From NCBI GenBank assembly GCA_963773335.1, contig CAVZAT010000003.1:186001-250000 (forward strand): DNA of 64,000 nucleotides, given 5' to 3'. The notes below the pieces were generated by a model. It saw only the letters and a program-made list of their open reading frames with translations. It did no database searches and had not been told where the DNA came from. A program made the position numbers and the translations under genes. Shown one piece after another: positions 7,890 to 16,848 of this stretch (positions are counted from its first letter, which is position 1; every line of letters starts with the position of its first letter). The stretch comes from UBA4742 sp963773335. GTDB lineage: Bacteria > Actinomycetota > Acidimicrobiia > Acidimicrobiales > Acidimicrobilacustridaceae.

Positions 7890-9395
7890 CGGGGAAGGGC
7901 CCGACGCGGAGCGGGCGGTCACGTCGGTCATCGCCACCAGCGTCGGCAGGTCGTCGTCGAGCGGCGCAGGAAGGACGATGCGGAGCCCGGCGCCGTCGTC
8001 GGAGAAGGTCAGGTCCTCGTCGGCGGCACGCACGCGGCTCGTGGGTCCGGCCGCCACCTCGGGCAGCAGGATCTGCCGATCCGGGCGGGGGCTGCGGACG
8101 ACGGCGAACAGGTGACGTCCGCGGGCCAGGTAGCGCACATCGATGTCGGCGTCGCCAGCTCGGCTGGCGGCGCCCGCGTCCTGACCGGGCATGATCCAGG
8201 GCCGGGTGTCGAAGATGCCGGGACCGGCCGTTCGGGTGAACTCGGCCAGCCAGTCCAGGCGTTGCAGCTGGGCCGGCGCGATGGTGGCGTCCACCCCCCG
8301 TGGACCCACGTTGAGCAGGAGGTTGCCGCCCTTGGCCGCAATGTCGGTCCACGACCACAGCAGGTCGCGCCGGGACAGGAAGTCGGCCTGGTCGGACTGC
8401 TCGTTGTGCCCGAAGCTGGCGTCGATGCCCCGCACGCACTCCCAGGGTGTCGACTGGATCTGGTCGAAGGTCGTGTACTCGGGGGTGCGCACGTCGAACA
8501 GCGGCGGCTTGGGGGGCACGATGCCCTTGTCGGCGGTGGCCGAACGAGCCGCCGCCGCATCGAGCAGTCGGCGGGCCGGTCCCGTTCCCGCCACCACCCA
8601 GGCCGGCGAACGGGGCATGAAGCGGTCGTTGACCACGCCTTCGGGCACCGCCCGGTAGTAGTCGGCCAGCAGCCGGGCGAGCTTGGCCGTCGATGCCGGC
8701 CAGGAGATGTCGTTCCACAGGACGCTGGGCCGGTAGCGGTCGATCAGCTCCCGGACCTGGGCCTCGGCGTAGGCGGGATAGTCGCCCCCGGGCTGGGCCA
8801 GCACCAGGTCGCTGAACGTGCCCAGCGGATGGTCGTCGAAGGTCCAGTCCAACCCGCCCGAGTAGTAGACGCCGAAGCGCATCCCCTGGCCCCGCACGGC
8901 TTCGGCCAGTTCCCCCACCACGTCGCGCTCGGAGAACAACCCGGACACGTGCGGGTTGCGCACCTCGGTCGGCCACAGGCAGTAGCCGTCGTGGTGCTTG
9001 GTCACCAGCACGACATAGCGGGCGCCGGTGGCCGCGAAGCGCCGGGCCCAGTCGTCGGGATCCCAGCTGGCCAGGCCGGCCTCCCAGTCGCGGGCGAACT
9101 CGTTGTAGGGCCGGTCGCCGTAGACGGCACGGTGGTGCTCGGCCACGGGGCTGTTGGGGAAGGCCAGCGAGTTCTGGTACCACTCGGCATAGGGCGACCA
9201 GGCCAGGGCGTCGGGCCGCCGCTGGGCCAGCAGCGCCCCCATGTCCACGCCGACGGGGGCGAACGCAGGCACCGAGGCCGGCGTCCAGTGCACGAAGATG
9301 CCCAGCTTGGCATCGCGCCACCAGGGGGGCACGCGGTGGTGGCGCACCTGGCGCACCAGGCCCGGCTTGCCCGACCCGGCCGAGCGGCCCGGCAT
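7878..9395 (-). CDS. GH29 alpha-L-fucosidase
   Basis: 505 residues of the GH29 family, retaining enzymes that release L-fucose from glycans. It has the usual opening WWRDAKLGIFVHWTPASVPA, then GARYVVLVTKHHDGYCLWPT (HHDG is a family hallmark), and PSVLWNDISWP, where the Asp is the expected nucleophile. A C-terminal beta-sandwich follows after about residue 380. No signal peptide is evident, so it may act in the cytoplasm. Its ATG overlaps the stop of the acyl-CoA synthetase gene by one base (TGATG), an odd pairing for a glycosidase. Confidence 0.88.
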   Translation of the reverse strand: MPGRSAGSGKPGLVRQVRHHRVPPWWRDAKLGIFVHWTPASVPAFAPVGVDMGALLAQRRPDALAWSPYAEWYQNSLAFPNSPVAEHHRAVYGDRPYNEFARDWEAGLASWDPDDWARRFAATGARYVVLVTKHHDGYCLWPTEVRNPHVSGLFSERDVVGELAEAVRGQGMRFGVYYSGGLDWTFDDHPLGTFSDLVLAQPGGDYPAYAEAQVRELIDRYRPSVLWNDISWPASTAKLARLLADYYRAVPEGVVNDRFMPRSPAWVVAGTGPARRLLDAAAARSATADKGIVPPKPPLFDVRTPEYTTFDQIQSTPWECVRGIDASFGHNEQSDQADFLSRRDLLWSWTDIAAKGGNLLLNVGPRGVDATIAPAQLQRLDWLAEFTRTAGPGIFDTRPWIMPGQDAGAASRAGDADIDVRYLARGRHLFAVVRSPRPDRQILLPEVAAGPTSRVRAADEDLTFSDDGAGLRIVLPAPLDDDLPTLVAMTDVTARSASGPSPKSV

Positions 9396-11035
9396 CAGTC
9401 GGCCTCCAACGCTTGCTCGCGGGCCCAGCGGTAGTCGGCCTTGCCGGCCGGGCTGCGCACCACCCGGTCGACGAGCACGATCTGCTTGGGGAGCTTGTAG
9501 CGGGCCAGGTGCTTCTCGCTCTCGACCAGCAGATCCTCGGCCGTGGCGGTGCTGCCGGCCCGCAGCTGCACCACCGCCACCACCTCGTTGCCCCAGCGTT
9601 CGCTGGGTCGGCCGGCCACGACCACGTCGTACACGGCGGGATGGGCCATGAGGGCGGCTTCGACCTCCTCGGCGAAGATCTTCTCGCCGCCGGAGTTGAT
9701 GGTCACCGAATCACGGCCTTGCAGGTCGACCAGTCCTTCGGGGGTGTAGCGGGCCCGGTCGCCGGGCACCGAGTAGCGCACGCCGTGGAGCACCGGGAAC
9801 GTGCGCGCCGTCTTGGCCGCGTCGCCCAGGTAGCCCAGGGGCACGCGACCTCGCTGGGCCAGCCATCCCAACTCGTCTGAGGTCGGGTCGACCAGTTCGG
9901 TCATGGCCTCGTTCACGATGCACATCCCCGGTCCGGGGGTGAAGGTGCCAGTGGAGACCGGCGAGGTGGCACCCGAGATCTGGGTGGCCTGCTGTCCGGT
10001 CTCCGACGCGCCCAGCCCGTCGAGCAGACCCATGTCCGGCAGCAGCTCCAGGAATCGCTGCTTGACCGGGGCACTGAGCGCGGCTCCACCGCTCACCATC
10101 ATGATCAGCGAGCCCAGCTCGTAGCGATGGTGCTCCAGCTCGTCGAGCAACGGCCGACCGAAGGCATCACCCACGATGAGCAGGATATTGACCTGCTCGG
10201 ACTCGATGGTCGACCAGACGAGCTCGGGATCGAGGGTCTGGGTGCGGGGTGGCAGCACCACCGTGTTGCCGCCGCACAGGGCGTTGAGGGCCAGCCAGTG
10301 GGCGGCGCCGTGCATGAACGGGGGAGCCGGCATCATGCGCACGCCACCGTTGCGGGCGTTGTCGACGATGCGGTCCAAGTCGGCCCACTCCTGGCCGGTG
10401 CCGATCTCGCGGCCGCCGAGCGCGGCGGGGTAGATGTCCGCCTGACGCCACAGTACGCCCTTGGGCATGCCGGTGGTGCCTCCGGTGTAGAGCATGTAGA
10501 GGTCGTCGGGGCGGCGGTGCACCGCCGGGGGGCCGGTGGGGGCGGCGGCCAGCGCCTCCTCGTACCAGCGGGCGCCGGCGGCCAGTCCGTGGCCGGAGTC
10601 ATCGGGGACCTGCAGGAGCAGCTGCAGGTCCAGCAGGTCGGTCCGCACCTCCGCGAGCACGGGAGCGAAGGCCGAATGGAAGATGACACCGCGCGCCCGG
10701 CTGTCGGCCAGCAGGTAGCGCAGCTCCTCGGACACGTAGCGGTAGTTGACGTTGAAGGGCACGGCCCGGGCCTGGTAGGCGCCCAACATGCCCTCCAGGT
10801 ACTCGTTGCCGTTGTGCAGGTACAGGGCCAGGTGGTCCTGACCCGACTGCCAGCCCTCGAGCTGGTCGCGCTCGGCGCGGACGGTGAACCCGGCGTCGAG
10901 CAGCACGTGGGCCAGTTGGTGGCTTCGCGCGAGCAGCTGGGCGTAGGTGATTCGCCGGTCCCCGAACACGATGGCCTCTCGATCGCCGACGGCCGCCGAC
11001 ACTGCCTCGTTGATGTCGGCCAGGTTGCAATCCAT
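9395..11035 (-). CDS. Acyl-CoA synthetase (FadD-type AMP-dependent ligase)
   Basis: 546 residues. It activates a carboxylic acid to acyl-AMP and then acyl-CoA. The P-loop-like motif is MLYTGGTTGMPKGVLWR, the central motif region is LDGLGASETGQQ, and the C-terminal catalytic lysine region reads VRSPAGKADYRWAREQ. INSGGEKIFAEEVEAAL is the hinge. The length is typical of the medium- to long-chain FadD family. The stop overlaps the fucosidase start by one base, so the two are translated as a pair. Substrate unknown. Confidence 0.88.
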   Translation of the reverse strand: MDCNLADINEAVSAAVGDREAIVFGDRRITYAQLLARSHQLAHVLLDAGFTVRAERDQLEGWQSGQDHLALYLHNGNEYLEGMLGAYQARAVPFNVNYRYVSEELRYLLADSRARGVIFHSAFAPVLAEVRTDLLDLQLLLQVPDDSGHGLAAGARWYEEALAAAPTGPPAVHRRPDDLYMLYTGGTTGMPKGVLWRQADIYPAALGGREIGTGQEWADLDRIVDNARNGGVRMMPAPPFMHGAAHWLALNALCGGNTVVLPPRTQTLDPELVWSTIESEQVNILLIVGDAFGRPLLDELEHHRYELGSLIMMVSGGAALSAPVKQRFLELLPDMGLLDGLGASETGQQATQISGATSPVSTGTFTPGPGMCIVNEAMTELVDPTSDELGWLAQRGRVPLGYLGDAAKTARTFPVLHGVRYSVPGDRARYTPEGLVDLQGRDSVTINSGGEKIFAEEVEAALMAHPAVYDVVVAGRPSERWGNEVVAVVQLRAGSTATAEDLLVESEKHLARYKLPKQIVLVDRVVRSPAGKADYRWAREQALEAD

Positions 11036-11119
11036 CTGCTCGACGTGCCCCCAGGTCGGCTCTCGGCTCGTCGGCCCGCTGGTGACCGATGTCCCACCGG
11101 ACAGGCAGGCGGCCCGATC

Positions 11120-12660
11120 CTAGGTGCCGCCCCGGCACAGCGCCCCATGCGGCGGCGCGATCAGGTCGGTCAGGTAGCGCCGCTCGGTGGTGTCGACGCA
11201 GTGGCTACGACCACGCTGGTGTGACCCTGGCCGTCGTAGGTCAACAGGACGGCGTGTTCGAGGTGACGGGCCACCCAGATGGCCGAGCTGAGCGGCGTGG
11301 CCGCGTCGCCGGTGTTGCCCACCACCAGGATGGTGGGCGAGCCCGCGGCCCGCACCGTCTCGGGGGTGCGCGCCACCGGCGCCGACCAGAAGGCGCAGGG
11401 CAACAGCTCGTTGGCCACCGCACCGCCCAGCCGGGGCGACCGGGACTCGAGGGTCTGGGCCAGCTGCTGATAGGCGCCGGCCCCGCTCGGGTGGGGGAGA
11501 TCGACGCACAGCACGCCCAGGTAGGTGACGAAGTCGGGCACGGCCCGTCGGTACCGGGCCGCCAGGTCGGCCAGGTCCTGGCCCTGACCGGCGCTGGCCC
11601 TGGCCAGCGCGGTCAGGAACGCCGGCGCCAAGGCGGTCGGGTCATAGGTGGTCTCGATGGCGGCGGTGGCCAGCTCGGCCGGACCCACCGGGTTCCCGCT
11701 GGCCGTCAGCGGCTGGGCGGCCAGCCGGGCGGCCAGCTGGTCGTAGGTCGCGCCTGGGTCACGCACTGGGCAGTGGGCATCGGCGGTGCAGGCGTCGAAG
11801 ATGGACTGCAGGGTCTGGTCCAGCGCGCTGGTCTGCACGCTGAGGAACTGTTCGAGGTCCCAGTCCGATTCGACCACGCCATCGAGCAGCAGCGCCCGCA
11901 GATGCGTGGGGTAGCGCTGGGCATAGGCCAGACCGATGGCCGTTCCGTAGGAGAAGCCGGCGTAGGTGAGCGTGGCCTCGCCCAGCGCGCCGCGGAGCTG
12001 GTCGAGGTCCCGGGCCGTGGTGTCGCTGTCGAGGTGGTCGAGCAGAGGACCAGCGTGGTCGGTGCAGTCGTTGGCCAGCGCCCGGGCGGCCTGGTCGAGG
12101 GCGGCCAGCCCGGCGGCGCGGCCAGGGTCCGGATCGAGGTGTTGGAAGGCGGCGGTGCTCCGGCCGCAGGCCAGGGGATGGCTCAGGCCCACCCCCCGCG
12201 GATCCCACGAGACGATGTCGAACCGTTGCCCGAAGCCGTTGGCCTGCCCGAAGCCGTCACGGACCAGCGTCACGCCTGACGCGCCGGGGCCGCCCGGATT
12301 GACCACCAGGGCGCCGATGCGCTGGTCCGCCCGGGTGGCGGGTCGGCGGATCACAGCCAGGCCCAGCATGGGTCCGTGCGGGTGGGTGTAGTCGAGGGGC
12401 ACCGTCAGGGTGGCGCACTGCAGGTCGGTTCCGCAGGGGGACCACGCCAGGGGAGCGGGGGCAGGGTCGTCGGGGGCGGCGGCGGTGGCCGGCCGCTCCG
12501 AGCCCGGCGACCGGTCCATGGCGGTGCGATCCGAGGTTCGGCTCGGGCCGGCCGATCGGGGCGTACCCACGCAGGCCCCGAGCCCCACCGCGGCCACCAG
12601 GACCAGGCCCACCGCCGCCAGCACGGCCGGTGGGGTCGGGGTGGCTAGGGTCCGCCCCAT
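11120..12660 (-). CDS. TAP-type alpha/beta-hydrolase lipoprotein (tripeptidyl aminopeptidase-like), one frameshift
   Basis: A secreted serine hydrolase of about 510 residues. The start at 12660 gives a lipoprotein signal ending VAAVGLGACVG. VNPGGPGASGV and SWDPRGVGLSHPLACG are family blocks, YAGFSYGTAIGLAYAQ holds the nucleophile serine, and ILVVGNTGDAATPL leads to GQGHTS with the catalytic histidine. The frame then breaks near 11205; the true tail HCVDTTERRYLTDLIAPP continues in another frame to 11120 and matches the cysteine-containing C-terminal domain of TAP hydrolases. A one-base error is the likely cause. Likely substrate: short peptides or an ester at the cell surface. Confidence 0.8.
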
Positions 12661-12691
12661 GGGGCGCGAGACGCGTGGTCGGGGTCGACCG

Positions 12692-13147
12692 CTACTCGTA
12701 GTACCGGAAGATGATCTCGGCCACGCAGGACGGCTTGGGGGCACCCTCCACCTCGAAGGTGAACACCATCGTCACCTGCGCCCCACCGGCCACCTCGTCG
12801 ACCGATGCCAGCTCGGCACCCAGGCGCAGCTTGGATCCGACCGGCACCGGCGATGGGAACCGGACCTTGCCTGCGCCATAGTTCACGGCCATGGAGATGC
12901 CCTTGACCGACAGGATCTCGGGCATGAGCTGCGGTCCGAGCGACAGAGTGAGGTACCCGTGGGCGATCGGGCCACCGAAGGGGCCAGACTTGGCCCGCTC
13001 GGGGTCGACGTGGATCCACTGATGATCGCCGGTGGCATCGGCGAACAGGTTGACCTGCTCCTGGGTGATCTCGATCCAGTCGCTGTAGCCGAGGTGCTGG
13101 CCGACCTTCTCCCGGAGCCCTGCGATGCCCTGCACGGTGGTTGTCAT
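12692..13147 (-). CDS. MaoC-family (R)-enoyl-CoA hydratase
   Basis: 151 residues with a hot-dog fold. FADATGDHQWIHVDPERA (residues 40-57) followed by GPIAHGYLTLSL is the hydratase-2 motif with catalytic Asp and His. It adds water to trans-2-enoyl-CoA to give the (R)-3-hydroxy form. The ATG is preceded by CATGAT and 6 bases, a possible leaderless promoter. It sits 31 bases before the TAP hydrolase start on the same strand. The wider pathway is not defined. Confidence 0.88.
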   Translation of the reverse strand: MTTTVQGIAGLREKVGQHLGYSDWIEITQEQVNLFADATGDHQWIHVDPERAKSGPFGGPIAHGYLTLSLGPQLMPEILSVKGISMAVNYGAGKVRFPSPVPVGSKLRLGAELASVDEVAGGAQVTMVFTFEVEGAPKPSCVAEIIFRYYE

Positions 13148-13202
13148 GATCCGATCATGCCCCGAGTCCGGCCCCTCGAACCAGCCCCGCGCGTTCCTCG
13201 CC

Positions 13203-13562
13203 TCAGTGGAACCAGATCTTCTGGTATTGGCGGCTCATGGGATGTACCAGCAGGGCCACCAGCACCACCGGGAACAGGAAGTTGAGGATCACGTTCAGGT
13301 TGAACAGGTTGGCCAGTCCGCCGGTGACGATCAGCAGGAGCGGGTACAGGGCGGCGGCGGAGGTGCCCACGGCCAGGTAGTAGCCCCAGCGCTTCTCGTT
13401 GGCGATGCCCATGGCCCCGGCCACCTGGCCCACGGCCAACAAGAAGTACAACGGGAGGTGGAAGGCGGTCAGGACGTTGAAGAACGCCTCGATGTAGAGC
13501 AGGAACGTCGCCATGTACAGGGTCTGGGGCTGGGACGGATTCGTCCAGCGACGTGTCTCCAT
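13203..13562 (-). CDS. Small membrane protein
   Basis: 119 residues with four hydrophobic helices (YMATFLLYIEAFFNVLTAF, PLYFLLAVGQVAGAMGI, YYLAVGTSAAALYPLLLIV and ILNFLFPVVLVALLV). I do not recognise the family. The ATG at 13562 interleaves with the start ATG of the divergent nucleotidyltransferase gene (13561), and a short palindrome lies over the shared upstream region. A -10-like CAGACT lies 7 bases before the ATG. Confidence 0.7.
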   Translation of the reverse strand: METRRWTNPSQPQTLYMATFLLYIEAFFNVLTAFHLPLYFLLAVGQVAGAMGIANEKRWGYYLAVGTSAAALYPLLLIVTGGLANLFNLNVILNFLFPVVLVALLVHPMSRQYQKIWFH

Positions 13563-14451
13563 GATTGACAGTCTGTCAGGGAACGGGAGCGATCGGAGCG
13601 CGCCGCGCCCGACCTCGGCGGTGGCGGCGGTGGTGCTGGCCGCCGGTGAAGGCCGTCGGCTCCGGCCGCTGAGCGACCTGCAGCCCAAGCCGTTGTGTCC
13701 GGTCGGCGGTGTGGCACTGATCGACCTGGCCCTGGCGCGGGTCCGCGCCGGGGTGGAGGACGTGGCGGTCAACGTCCATCACGGTCGCGACCGACTGATC
13801 CAGCACCTGGTCGAGCACCTGACCGTGACCTCGCCGATGCACCTGTCCATCGAGGAACCCCAGGCGCTGGGCACGGCCGGCGCCCTCGGGGCACTGCGCC
13901 CGTGGATCGGCGGGCGGGGGGTCCTGGTGCACAACGCGGATGTCTGGTGCCGGGCCGATCTGGCCGCCTTCGTGGCCGCCTGGGACGGGCGGCGCGCCCG
14001 GGTGCTGATCTCGGTCCCGGCACGCGAGCCGGTCCGGTTCGGCCCCCGGGTCGGGTTGGTGGCCACGCTGCTGCCCTGGAGCGAGGTGGCCCGGTTGCCG
14101 GCGTCGCCGGCCGGGCTCTACGAGACCACCCTGGCCCCGGCGGCCGCCGAGGGACGCCTCGAGGTGGAGGCCCATCACGGGCCGTTCGTCGACTGCGGGA
14201 CGCCCGCCCGCTACTTGGCCGCCAACCTGGCTGCGGTGGACGCCCATCGCGCCGCGGGCGGCGGCGACTCGATCATCGATCCGCGGGCCCGGATCGACGG
14301 CCTGGTCGTCACATCGGTGGTGGGCGCAGCCCGGGTATCGGGGCGCCTGGACCGCTGCGTGGTCTGGGACGGAGCCCGGGTCGACGCGTCCGAGTCGCTG
14401 TCGCAGGTGGTGCGGGCGCCGGGACTCAGGCGTGACGTGGACTGTCGCTGA
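13561..14451 (+). CDS. NDP-sugar nucleotidyltransferase
   Basis: About 296 residues. VVLAAGEGRRLRPLSDLQPK followed by PLCPVGG is the NTP-binding signature of sugar-1-phosphate nucleotidyltransferases; LVHNADVWCRAD carries the metal-binding Asp. A short left-handed beta-helix-like tail (IIDPRARIDGLVVTSVVGAA) suggests a mannose-1-phosphate guanylyltransferase-like enzyme, but the sugar is uncertain. The start is also uncertain: ATG 13561 has no ribosome binding site and GTG 13621 is possible. The 3' end overlaps the convergent rlmN by 26 bases. Confidence 0.75.
   Translation: MIDSLSGNGSDRSAPRPTSAVAAVVLAAGEGRRLRPLSDLQPKPLCPVGGVALIDLALARVRAGVEDVAVNVHHGRDRLIQHLVEHLTVTSPMHLSIEEPQALGTAGALGALRPWIGGRGVLVHNADVWCRADLAAFVAAWDGRRARVLISVPAREPVRFGPRVGLVATLLPWSEVARLPASPAGLYETTLAPAAAEGRLEVEAHHGPFVDCGTPARYLAANLAAVDAHRAAGGGDSIIDPRARIDGLVVTSVVGAARVSGRLDRCVVWDGARVDASESLSQVVRAPGLRRDVDCR
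13565..13580. promoter_or_regulatory. Small palindrome over divergent starts
   Basis: TTGACAGTCTGTCAGG contains the inverted pair TGACA/TGTCA with a 3-base centre. It covers the presumed promoter of the membrane protein gene and the first codons of the nucleotidyltransferase. Its spacing (13 bases) differs from the 14-base core of the TGACAC operator family, so I keep it separate. Confidence 0.35.
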
Positions 14452-15577
14452 GCTCGACCGGCGTCGGGATGGGCTCGGCGTGGGCCGGCCGGTGGATGGC
14501 CCGCAGCTGGCCACAGGCCGCGTCGATGTCGGTGCCGCGGTTGGCGCGCACCGTGGCGTTCACCCCCAGCACCCCCAGGCCGTCCCGGAACGACCGGACC
14601 CGATCGGGTGCCGAGCCCCGGGTCAGGAAGCCCGGCGTGGGGTTGAGCGGGATCAGGTTCACGTGCGCCCGCAGCGGCTTGACGAACGCGGCCAGCTCCC
14701 GCACATCGGCGGGCCGGTCGTTGACCCCGTCGATCAGGGCCCACTCGAAGGAGAGCCGGCGGTTCTTGACCGCCAGATAGCGGTGGCAGGCCTCGGCCAC
14801 CTCGGCCAACGGATAGCGGGCGTTGATGGGGACGAGCTGGGTGCGCAACTCGTCGTTGGCCGCGTGGAGCGAGACGGCCAGGTTCACCGGCAGGGCCTCG
14901 TCGGCCAGGCGGCGGATGCCCGGCACCAGTCCCACCGTGGACACGGTGAGGTGGCGGGCCGAGATCCCCATGTCGCCGTGGATGCGCTCGATCGCGGCCC
15001 ACGTGCGGTCGTAGTTGGCCAGGGGCTCGCCCATGCCCATGAACACGACGTTGGACACCCGACGCCGCGGGTCGGCCGCCTGGGCGCGCTGTCGGGCCCG
15101 CGCCACCTGCTCGACGATCTCACCCACTGACAGGTGGCGCTCGAACCCGGCCTGGCCGGTGGCGCAGAAGCCGCAACCCATGGCGCAGCCCGCCTGCGTG
15201 CTCACGCACACCGTGCTGCGGCGGTCGTAGTGCATGAGCACGGTCTCGATGCTCATGTCGGACGAGCCGGCGGAGTGGTGAGCACTGCGGTCCCCCGCGG
15301 ACCTCCCGGCACCGGCGGACCCCTGGGCGCCGTCGCTCAGGCCCCACAGCCATTTGACGGTGTCGCCGTCGGTGCTGGTCGACTCGGCCAGTGGGGTCAG
15401 GGCGGTGGGCGCGGCGGTGTCGACTCGCACGCGCACCGATCTGGGCACGTCGGTCAGCTCGGCCAGCGTCGCCCCCCGGGCATAGAGGCCCTGCCAGAGC
15501 TGGTCGATCCGGTACCGGGGCTCGTCGTCGAGCAGTGCCGCCAGCTCGGGTCGGGACAGGTCGTACAACGACGGCAT
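14426..15577 (-). CDS. rlmN: Dual-specificity RNA methyltransferase RlmN
   Basis: 383 residues, a radical-SAM enzyme that methylates C2 of A2503 in 23S rRNA and A37 of some tRNAs. VCVSTQAGCAMGCGFCATGQ carries the CxxxCxxC iron-sulfur motif, VVFMGMGEPLANYD is the GEP motif, and HLTVSTVGLVPGIRRLAD follows. The N-terminal domain (LYDLSRPELAALLDDEPRYR) is also typical. The ATG lies 6 bases after TAGCCT, a leaderless arrangement. Confidence 0.93.
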   Translation of the reverse strand: MPSLYDLSRPELAALLDDEPRYRIDQLWQGLYARGATLAELTDVPRSVRVRVDTAAPTALTPLAESTSTDGDTVKWLWGLSDGAQGSAGAGRSAGDRSAHHSAGSSDMSIETVLMHYDRRSTVCVSTQAGCAMGCGFCATGQAGFERHLSVGEIVEQVARARQRAQAADPRRRVSNVVFMGMGEPLANYDRTWAAIERIHGDMGISARHLTVSTVGLVPGIRRLADEALPVNLAVSLHAANDELRTQLVPINARYPLAEVAEACHRYLAVKNRRLSFEWALIDGVNDRPADVRELAAFVKPLRAHVNLIPLNPTPGFLTRGSAPDRVRSFRDGLGVLGVNATVRANRGTDIDAACGQLRAIHRPAHAEPIPTPVELSDSPRHA

Positions 15578-15583
15578 CTCTCG

Positions 15584-15589
15584 AGGCTA
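15584..15589 (-). promoter_or_regulatory. -10 hexamer of rlmN
   Basis: TAGCCT on the minus strand, 6 bases before the rlmN ATG (leaderless, inferred). Confidence 0.5.
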
Positions 15590-15608
15590 GCGATCAACCG
15601 GCTCGACG

Positions 15609-15691
15609 CTCTGGTCGGCAAGCCTCCCGGGGGGGCGCCTTCGGCATCCGGGTGTCACCGGTCGAGCGACTTCGCTCCGCTCCGTCGCTGG
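15609..15691. repeat. Dispersed repeat R1, copy A
   Basis: About 83 bases that align with 30643-30725 nearly end to end; shared blocks include GGCAAGCCTCCC, CGGGTGTCA and GCGCTCCGCTCC-like runs. The mshD stop codon (15655-15657) and its last ten or so codons lie inside the repeat, so the MshD tail is repeat-encoded. Confidence 0.65.
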
Positions 15692-16380
15692 GGTCCGAGT
15701 TGACGGCGCCACCACCGGTGGGCGTGGTGTTCGACGAAGCCCAGACTGGCGTAGAGGTGCCGAGCCGGCTGGTTGTCGGCCTCCACGTAGAGCATCCCCA
15801 TGGTCAGGCCCTGGGCGGCGAGCCAGTCGAGGCCGGCCAGGACGAGCGCTCGACCCAGCCCCTGGCCGTGGCGATCGGGATCCACCCCGATGACGTAGAT
15901 CTCGCCGAGCGGTGGCTGGCGGTGGTCGTGGATCTTGGTCCAACAGAAGCCGTCCAGTTCGCCCTCGGGTCCGTGGTGCAGCAGGAACCCGTCGGGACGG
16001 AACCATGGCTCGGCCTCCAACGCGGCCACGTCCGCCAGGGTGCGGGCGGCCTGGTCGGGATGCCAGGCGAAGGCGCGGTTGTTGACGACGAGCCAGTCCG
16101 ACTCGTCTCGACCCACCTCGAAGGGGCGGGTGGTGATCGGCGTGGCCTGCCCCCGGCGTCGCCGAGCCAGGGGCAACGGGGCCCGCAGCTGCAAAGTGGT
16201 GCGCACCAGTTCGAAGCCGGCGGCCTCGGCTGCGGCGGCCACCTCGGGGGTGGCCGGCTCGGCGTCGATCGTCACCTCCCGGTCGCCTGCGGCGCGCGCC
16301 GCGGTCACCGCCGCGACCACCGCCCGCTCGATCTGGTCGGGGCTCAGCGACCCCGACGTGTCGAGGTGGACGGGGCGCAT
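15655..16380 (-). CDS. mshD: Mycothiol acetyltransferase
   Basis: 241 residues with two GNAT domains. It acetylates the cysteine of Cys-GlcN-Ins with acetyl-CoA, the final step of mycothiol synthesis. Recognition rests on WLVVNNRAFAWHPDQAARTL, FLLHHGPEGELDGFCWTKIH and GEIYVIGVDPDRHGQGLGRA, in the order seen in actinobacterial MshD. The ATG is 6 bases after TAGGGT. The C-terminal residues after about 230 (RRSGAKSLDR) are read from dispersed repeat R1 and are not part of the family fold. The mshC gene lies further right in the window. Confidence 0.87.
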   Translation of the reverse strand: MRPVHLDTSGSLSPDQIERAVVAAVTAARAAGDREVTIDAEPATPEVAAAAEAAGFELVRTTLQLRAPLPLARRRRGQATPITTRPFEVGRDESDWLVVNNRAFAWHPDQAARTLADVAALEAEPWFRPDGFLLHHGPEGELDGFCWTKIHDHRQPPLGEIYVIGVDPDRHGQGLGRALVLAGLDWLAAQGLTMGMLYVEADNQPARHLYASLGFVEHHAHRWWRRQLGPQRRSGAKSLDR

Positions 16381-16386
16381 GGGTTG

Positions 16387-16392
16387 ACCCTA
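16387..16392 (-). promoter_or_regulatory. -10 hexamer of mshD
   Basis: TAGGGT on the minus strand, 6 bases before the mshD ATG. It sits back to back with the promoter of the next gene to the right. Confidence 0.5.
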
Positions 16393-16398
16393 GGTCGG

Positions 16399-16404
16399 TA
16401 GGGT
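16399..16404 (+). promoter_or_regulatory. -10 hexamer of the AhpD-like gene
   Basis: TAGGGT, then 7 bases, then GTG at 16412. This decides the start in favour of 16412 over the in-frame GTG at 16403. Confidence 0.45.
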
Positions 16405-16411
16405 GCGAGCC

Positions 16412-16759
16412 GTGGACACCCCCGATACCCATCCCGAGACCCCGTCGCTGCGCGACGCATTCCCGGCCCTGCGCGAGGCCCAGAACGTCTACCTGGGTCA
16501 GATCGACTCGCTTCAGTCGCCCGACCGCAAGACCCATGAGCTCGTGCGCCTGGCCTGCTCAGCCATCCTGCGCCATCCGCTGGGCGTCGAGCGCCACGCC
16601 ATGCTGGCCGCCGAGTTCGGCGCCACCTGGGAGGACGTGGTCGGCACCTTGGTGCTGACCCAACCCGGGTTCGGGCTGGTGCCCTCGCTGGAGGCCCTGG
16701 CTCCGGCCCGGTCCGGGTTCGAGCGGGGCCTGGCGGTGGCGGACGACGACGCTTCCTGA
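16412..16759 (+). CDS. Carboxymuconolactone decarboxylase/AhpD-like protein
   Basis: 115 residues, an all-helical AhpD-like fold. DRKTHELVRLACSAILRHPL and GVERHAMLAAEFGATWEDVV are the family helices. The usual redox CxxC is missing: there is one Cys (ACSAIL) and the second position does not match, so peroxidase activity as in AhpD is doubtful. Its stop codon lies inside the TGACAC operator at 16755. The role is unknown. Confidence 0.7.
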   Translation: MDTPDTHPETPSLRDAFPALREAQNVYLGQIDSLQSPDRKTHELVRLACSAILRHPLGVERHAMLAAEFGATWEDVVGTLVLTQPGFGLVPSLEALAPARSGFERGLAVADDDAS

Positions 16760-16772
16760 CACGATCGTCAGG
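16755..16772. promoter_or_regulatory. TGACAC operator, site 1
   Basis: CCTGACACGATCGTCAGG, a near-palindrome 77 bases before the DUF35-thiolase start. Member of the seven-site family described under findings. Confidence 0.7.
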
Positions 16773-16848
16773 TTTCGCGCCAGAGGACCGATCGCGCGAC
16801 CTGAGACCGCGGCCGGCCCGCCCACCACACCGACGACGGGGGACGACG

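Noticed and set aside
13565..13580. An eighth member of the TGACAC operator family
   Set aside because: The half-site spacing is one base shorter and the TGACAC half is TGACAG; the controlled genes are also unlike the regulon.
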